Shown: piece after piece, positions 58,960 through 64,000 of the stretch
How the letters are laid out: every line of letters starts with the position of its first letter
Numbering within the stretch: position 1 is the stretch's first letter
Origin: Gigaspora rosea
Taxonomy: Eukaryota; Glomeromycota; Glomeromycetes; Diversisporales; Gigasporaceae
Assembly (NCBI GenBank): GCA_003550325.1
Contig: QKWP01000704.1
Location: 62,361 to 126,360 of the forward strand
Length of the DNA: 64,000 bases
Direction: 5' to 3'
The notes under the pieces: model-generated
Database searches by the model: none
What the model saw: the letters and a program-made list of their open reading frames with translations, nothing else
What the model was told of the DNA's origin: nothing
Made by a program: the position numbers and the translations under genes

Positions 58960-59580
58960 ATGAAAGTTCCTGTAAACAATTTCAATGCAGCTTCTTTGTG
59001 ATATGTTTTTTTTGCTTTTTCAAAATAACTCACAGTTTGACGATGATTTACAAGAAATTTTACTATGCTAACTAAAAAAAAATTTATACTATAACAAGAC
59101 TTGTAGTGCATATTATGGACTAAAAGAATTTCAAATTTCATGAAAAAATATTAAAAACTCATGAAGATATTAACAGTTTTGTAAATTTTGACATATACGT
59201 TTTAGCAAGTTTTTCTCTAAACTTCAAATGATTCCGGAAGCACTTTCTCAAAATGAAACCTCCAAAATGTAAATTAGTAAGTTGATAGAATAGGTATTCG
59301 AGAGTCTTCAGTGAAAATTTCATCATAAACGGATTAATATTGACTAAGTTATTATAATTTTTCAATTTGCTTCCAGATTCAGAATTTTCTAAAATTTTCA
59401 ATTTTGATGAAAACAGAAAAATCACCATTACAGGCTAGATTTTTACAAGTTCAAATGAAACAAGTTACTGCACACTAATATAATCAATAGAAAATATGCT
59501 AAATTTTGCTTTTTAAAATTTCAAATTATTTGGTTAAATATTCATTCCATAATAGTTTTTTCATTTAGCGCAGCTTCTTT
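58960..59580 (+). repeat. Repeat X, left arm of the foldback
   Basis: Shares ACAAGAAATTTTACTATGCT, TCATGAAGATATTAAC, TCCGGAAGCACTTTCTCAAA and ACAGGCTAGATTTTTACAAG with the 53.6-54.7 kb tandem pair. The minus-strand frames at 58935-59428 come from the repeat and are not supported as genes. Confidence 0.6.
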
Positions 59581-59599
59581 ATAATAATTTTTGGAAATA

Positions 59600-62500
59600 G
59601 AAAAATTTTTCATCAAAGATATCTTTACAAGTTCTTAACCAAATTCGATGAAAATTTTTTTATTTGAATTTTATGGATCTATAGAATTCAAATAAAAAAA
59701 TTTTCATTGAATTTGATTAAGTAGTTGCAAAGATATCTTTGATCAAAGTTTTAGAGAATTTCAAAATGCTTATCACATGACAGATACGTTTAAATTTTTG
59801 ACAAAACTTTGGTCAAGAATATCTCTGCAACCACCTGATCAAATTTGATGAAAATTTTTTTACTTATTCTACAGATTCATAATAATTAACTAAAAAATTT
59901 TCATCAAATTTGATCAGATGGTTGCAGAGATATCCTTGATCAAAATTTTGTTAACAAATTTAAATGTATCTGTCATGTGATAAGCGTTTTGAAATTCTCT
60001 AAAACTTTGATCAAAGATATCTCTGCAACTATCTAATCAAATTCGATGAAAATATTTTTATTTGAATTCTATGGATCCATAGAATTCAAATAAAAAAATT
60101 TTTCATTGAATTTGATCAGGTAGTTGCAGAGATATCTTTGATCAAAGTTTTAGAGAATTTCAAAACGCTTATTACATGACAGATATGTTTAAATTTTTGA
60201 CAAAACTTTGGTTAAGGATATTTCTGCAACCACCTGATAAAATTTGATGAAAATTTTTTTACTTATTCTACGGATCCATAATAATTAATAAAAAATTTTC
60301 ATTAAATTTGATCAGGTGGTTGCAGAGATATTCTTGATCAAAGTTTTGTCGAAAATTTAAAAGTATCTGTCATGTGATACGTATTTTGAAATTCTCTAAA
60401 ACTTTGATCAAAAATATCTCTGCAACCACCTAATCAAATTTGATGAAAATCTTTTAGTTAATTATTATGGATCCATAAAATAAATAAAAAAATTTTCATC
60501 AAATTTTATCAGGTGGTTGCAGAGATATCCTTGTCAAAGTTTTGTCAAAATTTTAAACATATCTGTCATATGATAAGTATTTTGAAATTTTCTAAATCTT
60601 TGATCAAAGATATCTCTGCAACTACCTGATCAAATTCGATGAAATTTTTTTTATTTGAATTCTATAGATCCATAGAATTCAAATATAAAAAAATTTATCG
60701 AATTTGATCAGGTGGTTGCAGAGATATCTTTGATCAAAGTTTTAGAGAATTTCAAAACCATAACAGATACGTTTAAATTTTTGACAAAACTTTGATCAAG
60801 GATATCTCTGCAACTACTTGATAAAATTTGATGAAAATATTTTTATTTATTCTACGGATTCATAATAATTAACTAAAAAATTTTCATCATATTTGATTAG
60901 ATAGTTGCAGAGATATCTTTGATCAAAGTTTTAGAGAATTTCAAAACGCTTATCACATGACAGATACGTTTAAATTTTTGACAAAACTTTGATCAAGGAT
61001 ATCTCTGCAACCACCTGATCAAATTTGATGAAAATTTTTTTACTTATTCTACGGATCCATAAAATTTAAATAAAAAAATTTTCATCAAATTTGATCAAGT
61101 GGTTGCAGAGATATCCTTGATCAAAGTTTTGTCAAAAATTTAAACGTATCTGTCATGTGATATGCGTTTTGAAATTCTCTAAAACTTTGATCAAAGATAT
61201 CTCTGCAACCACCTGATCAAATTTGATGAAAATTTTTTAGTTAATTATTATGGATCCGTAGAATAAGTAAAAAAATTTTCATCAAATTTTATTAGGTGGT
61301 TGCAGAGATACCCTTGATCAAAGTTTTGTCAAAAATTTAAACGTATCTGTCATGTGATATACGTTTTGAAATTCTCTAAAACTTTGATCAAAGATATCTC
61401 TGCAACCACCTGATCAAATTTGATGAAAATTTTTTTATTTGAATTCTATGGATCTATACAATTCAAATAAAAAAATTTTCATCAAATTTGATCAGGTAGT
61501 TGCAGAGATATCTTTGATCAAAGTTTTAGAGAATTTCAAAACGCGTATCACATGACAGATACGTTTAAATTTTTGACAAAACTTTGATCAAGGATATCTC
61601 TGCAACCACCTGATCAAATTTGATGAAAATTTTTTTACTTATTCTACGGATCCATAAAAATTAACTAAAAAATTTTCATCAAATTTGATCAGGTGGTTGC
61701 AGAGATATCTTTGATCAAAGTTTTAGAGAATTTCAAAACGCATATCACATGACAGATACGTTTAAATTTTTGACAAAACTTTGATCAAGGATATCTCTGC
61801 AACCACCTGATCAAATTTGATGAAAATTTTTTTACTTATTCTACGGATCCATAATAATTAACTAAAAAATTTTCATCAAATTTGATCAGGTGGTTGCAGA
61901 GATATCTTTGATCAAAGTTTTAGAGAATTTCAAAACGCGTATCACATGACAGATACGTTTAAATTTTTTACAAAACTTTGATCAAGGATATCTCTGCAAC
62001 CACCTGATCAAATTTGATGAAAATTTTTTTATTTATTCTACGGATCCATAAAATTTAAATAAAAAAATTTTCATCAAATTTGATCAAGTGGTTGCAGAGA
62101 TATCCTTGATCAAAGTTTTGTCAAAAATTTAAACGTATCTGTCATGTGATATGCGTTTTGAAATTCTCTAAAACTTTGATCAAAGATATCTCTGCAACCA
62201 CCTGATCAAATTTGATGAAAATTTTTTTATTTGAATTCTATGGATCTATAAAATTCAAATAAAAAAATTTTCATCGAATTTGATCAGGTGGTTGCAGAGA
62301 TATCTTTGATCAAAGTTTTAGAGAATTTCAAAACGCATATCACATGACAGATACGTTTAAATTTGTTGACAAAACTTTGATCAAGGATATCTCTGCAACC
62401 ACCTGATCAAATTTGATGAAAATTTTTTTACTTATTCTACGGATCCATAAAATTTAAATAAAAAATTTTTCATCAAATTTGATCAAGTGGTTGCAGAGAT

Positions 62501-62715
62501 ATCCTTGATCAAAGTTTTGTCAAAAATTTAAACGTATCTGTCATGTGATATGCGTTTTGAAATTCTCTAAAACTTTGATCAAAGATATCTCTGCAACCAC
62601 CTGATCAAATTTGATGAAAATTTTTTTATTTGAATTCTATGGATCCATAGAATTCAAATAAAAAAATTTTCATCGAATTTGGTCAAGAACTTGTAGAGAT
62701 ATCTTTGATGAAAGA
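59600..62715. repeat. Tandem array of ~15 dyad units (~200 bp each)
   Basis: Each unit is a dyad centred on GGATCC. The arms are ATATCTCTGCAACCACCTGA followed by TCAAATTTGATGAAAATTTT, then the complement. Adjacent dyads are joined by an asymmetric ~60-bp linker, GTTTTAGAGAATTTCAAAAC then ATCACATGACAGATACGTTT then AAATTTTTGACAAAAC. Reading left to right the 15 linkers run + - + - - + + - - + + + - + -. Units differ by only a few substitutions, especially between 61.4 and 62.7 kb, indicating recent amplification. Confidence 0.8.
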
Positions 62716-63420
62716 TTCTTCTATTTCCAAAAAGTATATTATAAAAAAGCTGTGCCAAATGAAAAAAAGCTATTATAGAATGAATATTTAACCAAATAAC
62801 TTGAAATTTTAGAAAGCAAAATTTTAGCATATTCTCTATTGATTATATTAGTGCACAGTAACTTGTTTCATTTGAACTTGTAAAAATCTAGCCTGTGATG
62901 GTGATTTTTCTGTTTTATCAAAATTAAAAATTTTAGAAAATTCTGAATCTGAAAGCAAATTGAAAAATTATCATAGCTTCGTCAATATTAATCCATTTAT
63001 GATGAAATTTTAATTGAAGACTCTCGTATACCTATTCTATCAACTTACTAATTTATATTTTGGAGGTGTTATTTTGAGAAAGTGCTTCTGGAATCATTTG
63101 AAGTTTAAAGAAAAACTTGTGAAAACGTATATGTCAAAATTTACAAAAACGTTAATATCTTCATGAGTTTTTAATATTTTTTATGAAATTTAAGATTCTA
63201 TTAGTTCATGATATGTGCTACAAGTCTTGTTATAAAATTTTTTTAGTTAGCATAGTAAAATTTCTTGTAAATCATCGCTGAACAATGGGTTATTTGAAAA
63301 AGCAAAAAATTATATTACAAAAAAGCTGCGTTAAAATTGTTTACAGGAACTTTCATTAAAGATATCTCCACAAGTTTTTGACCAAATTTGATAAAAATTT
63401 TTTCTATGAATCCATAGAAT
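62716..63420 (-). repeat. Repeat X, right arm of the foldback (inverted)
   Basis: Reverse-orientation counterpart of 58960-59580. The complements of the same TCTAGCCTGTGATGGTGATT, CAACTTACTAATTTA and TTAGCATAGTAAAATTTCTT segments appear in mirrored order, with more C-to-T type differences. Confidence 0.6.
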
Positions 63421-63465
63421 TCAAATAAAAAATTTGATCAAGAACTCATAGAGATAATATTAATA

Positions 63466-63716
63466 TGGGTTTTAGTAAGCAGTGCACCTGCACTGCAGTA
63501 CACCCTTTTATGTTTCTCAAAATTTTACTAGGGTAACACCTGCTGCATTTTTAACAAAAAATGATCCTCTCGCAATTTTGTATTAAACTTAATTTTAATT
63601 CTAACTCTAAACCCTAACTTTAACTCTAACTCTAACTCTAATTATTATTTATATTTGTTGCTATAGAGTGCACAGTGGGTGCACTATAGTGCAGAGTGTA
63701 CTGCTTACTAAAATCC
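63466..63716. mobile_element. TIR element with 8-bp duplication
   Basis: About 250 bp, ends GGGTTTTAGTAAGCAGT and complement of GGATTTTAGTAAGCAGT, flanked by TATTAATA at 63458-63465 and 63717-63724. The uninterrupted left arm of the foldback confirms the target. Contains GCACCTGCACTGCAG and a TAACTCTAACTCTAAC run. Confidence 0.75.
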
Positions 63717-63809
63717 TATTAATAAAAGTTTTTAAAAGTTAAAATATTTAAGTGACAAAATCAAGATGATCTATATGTATTATGGTATGAATAGCAATTC
63801 CTTTTTTAA

Positions 63810-64000
63810 TATATATGAAAATAATATAATTAAAGCAAACAAATCTATAACGATCTTGGGATTCTGTGATTGGATTTCGATGATTTTAGGCTCGTTGGAA
63901 TCGTCTCATTGATATGAACATTTTGGTCCAAAATGGATTACTAGTTCAAAAGTTATTTAATGTTAAATTTTAAAATTTTTTAAAAATTTTAATAATTTTA
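63810..64000. repeat. Family Q, right portion running off the window
   Basis: Reverse complement of 56997-57200 (GATTGGATTTCGATGATTTT, AGGCTCGTTGGAATCGTCTC, GTTCAAAAGTTATTTAATGT), so it is the other arm of the Q copy that received all the 57.2-63.8 kb insertions. The element ends at or beyond the window edge. Confidence 0.6.

Larger units (their letters stand above)
57562..63802. mobile_element. Outer foldback element holding several nested insertions
   Basis: The ends AGGAATTGCTATTC and complement GAATAGCAATTCCT, plus TACATGTAGATCACCTCAAT / complement further in, define a 6.2-kb structure. Its left arm is broken by the 57612-58771 element and its right arm by the 63466-63716 element. The remainder is the X arms and the dyad array. 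Confidence 0.55.

Noticed and set aside
59600-62715. CRISPR-like array reading of the dyad repeats
   Set aside because: Units are ~200 bp, dyad-symmetric, with repeated rather than unique linkers, in a eukaryotic context without cas genes.

Overview
The window reads as a very AT-rich, repeat-saturated nuclear segment of a filamentous fungus. Protein-coding genes are few, split by many short GT-AG introns (mostly 68-114 nt), and separated by long stretches of nested DNA transposons. Gene content (TOP2, a peroxisomal half ABC transporter, a fungal membrane-anchored SH3 protein) together with the AT bias and a SWIM-type MULE with a Cys-pair N-terminus is most like an arbuscular mycorrhizal fungus (Glomeromycotina). 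That placement is an inference from general resemblance, not a database match.

Layout. 1-12.9 kb: gene-free, with MITEs of PIF/Harbinger type (TTA/TAA target duplications), hAT type (8-bp duplications) and MULE type (9-bp duplications), plus minisatellites. 12.96-16.98 kb: a complete six-exon DNA topoisomerase II gene on the minus strand. 17.7-23.5 kb: a nested transposon cluster containing a structurally intact, three-exon MULE with exact 9-bp target duplications. 24.4-25.4 kb: repeats. 26.66-30.0 kb: a complete ten-exon peroxisomal ABC half-transporter on the plus strand. 30-44.9 kb: a gene-poor AT-rich block of old, decayed repeats and long palindromes. 44.9-45.6 kb: unresolved coding-like segments. 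46.27-47.76 kb: a two-exon signal-anchored SH3 protein. 48-50 kb: two weak small ORFs. 51.7-53.2 kb: an unrecognised divergent ORF cluster between two direct copies of a dispersed repeat. 53.6-64 kb: dispersed repeats, a 1.56 kb hAT-like element and a roughly 6 kb multi-level nested foldback whose core is a tandem array of about fifteen ~200-bp dyad units with linkers in both orientations.

The host genes are unrelated housekeeping functions (chromosome topology, peroxisomal acyl import, membrane/cortical signalling) and show no operon or cluster logic. The most unusual content is the repeat biology: insertion-within-insertion structures whose order can be read from target duplications, one apparently young MULE, and foldback or tandem arrays with flipping linkers. 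No LTR retroelement, Polinton or other capsid-bearing element was recognised, and no CRISPR array or convincing tRNA/rRNA gene was seen.
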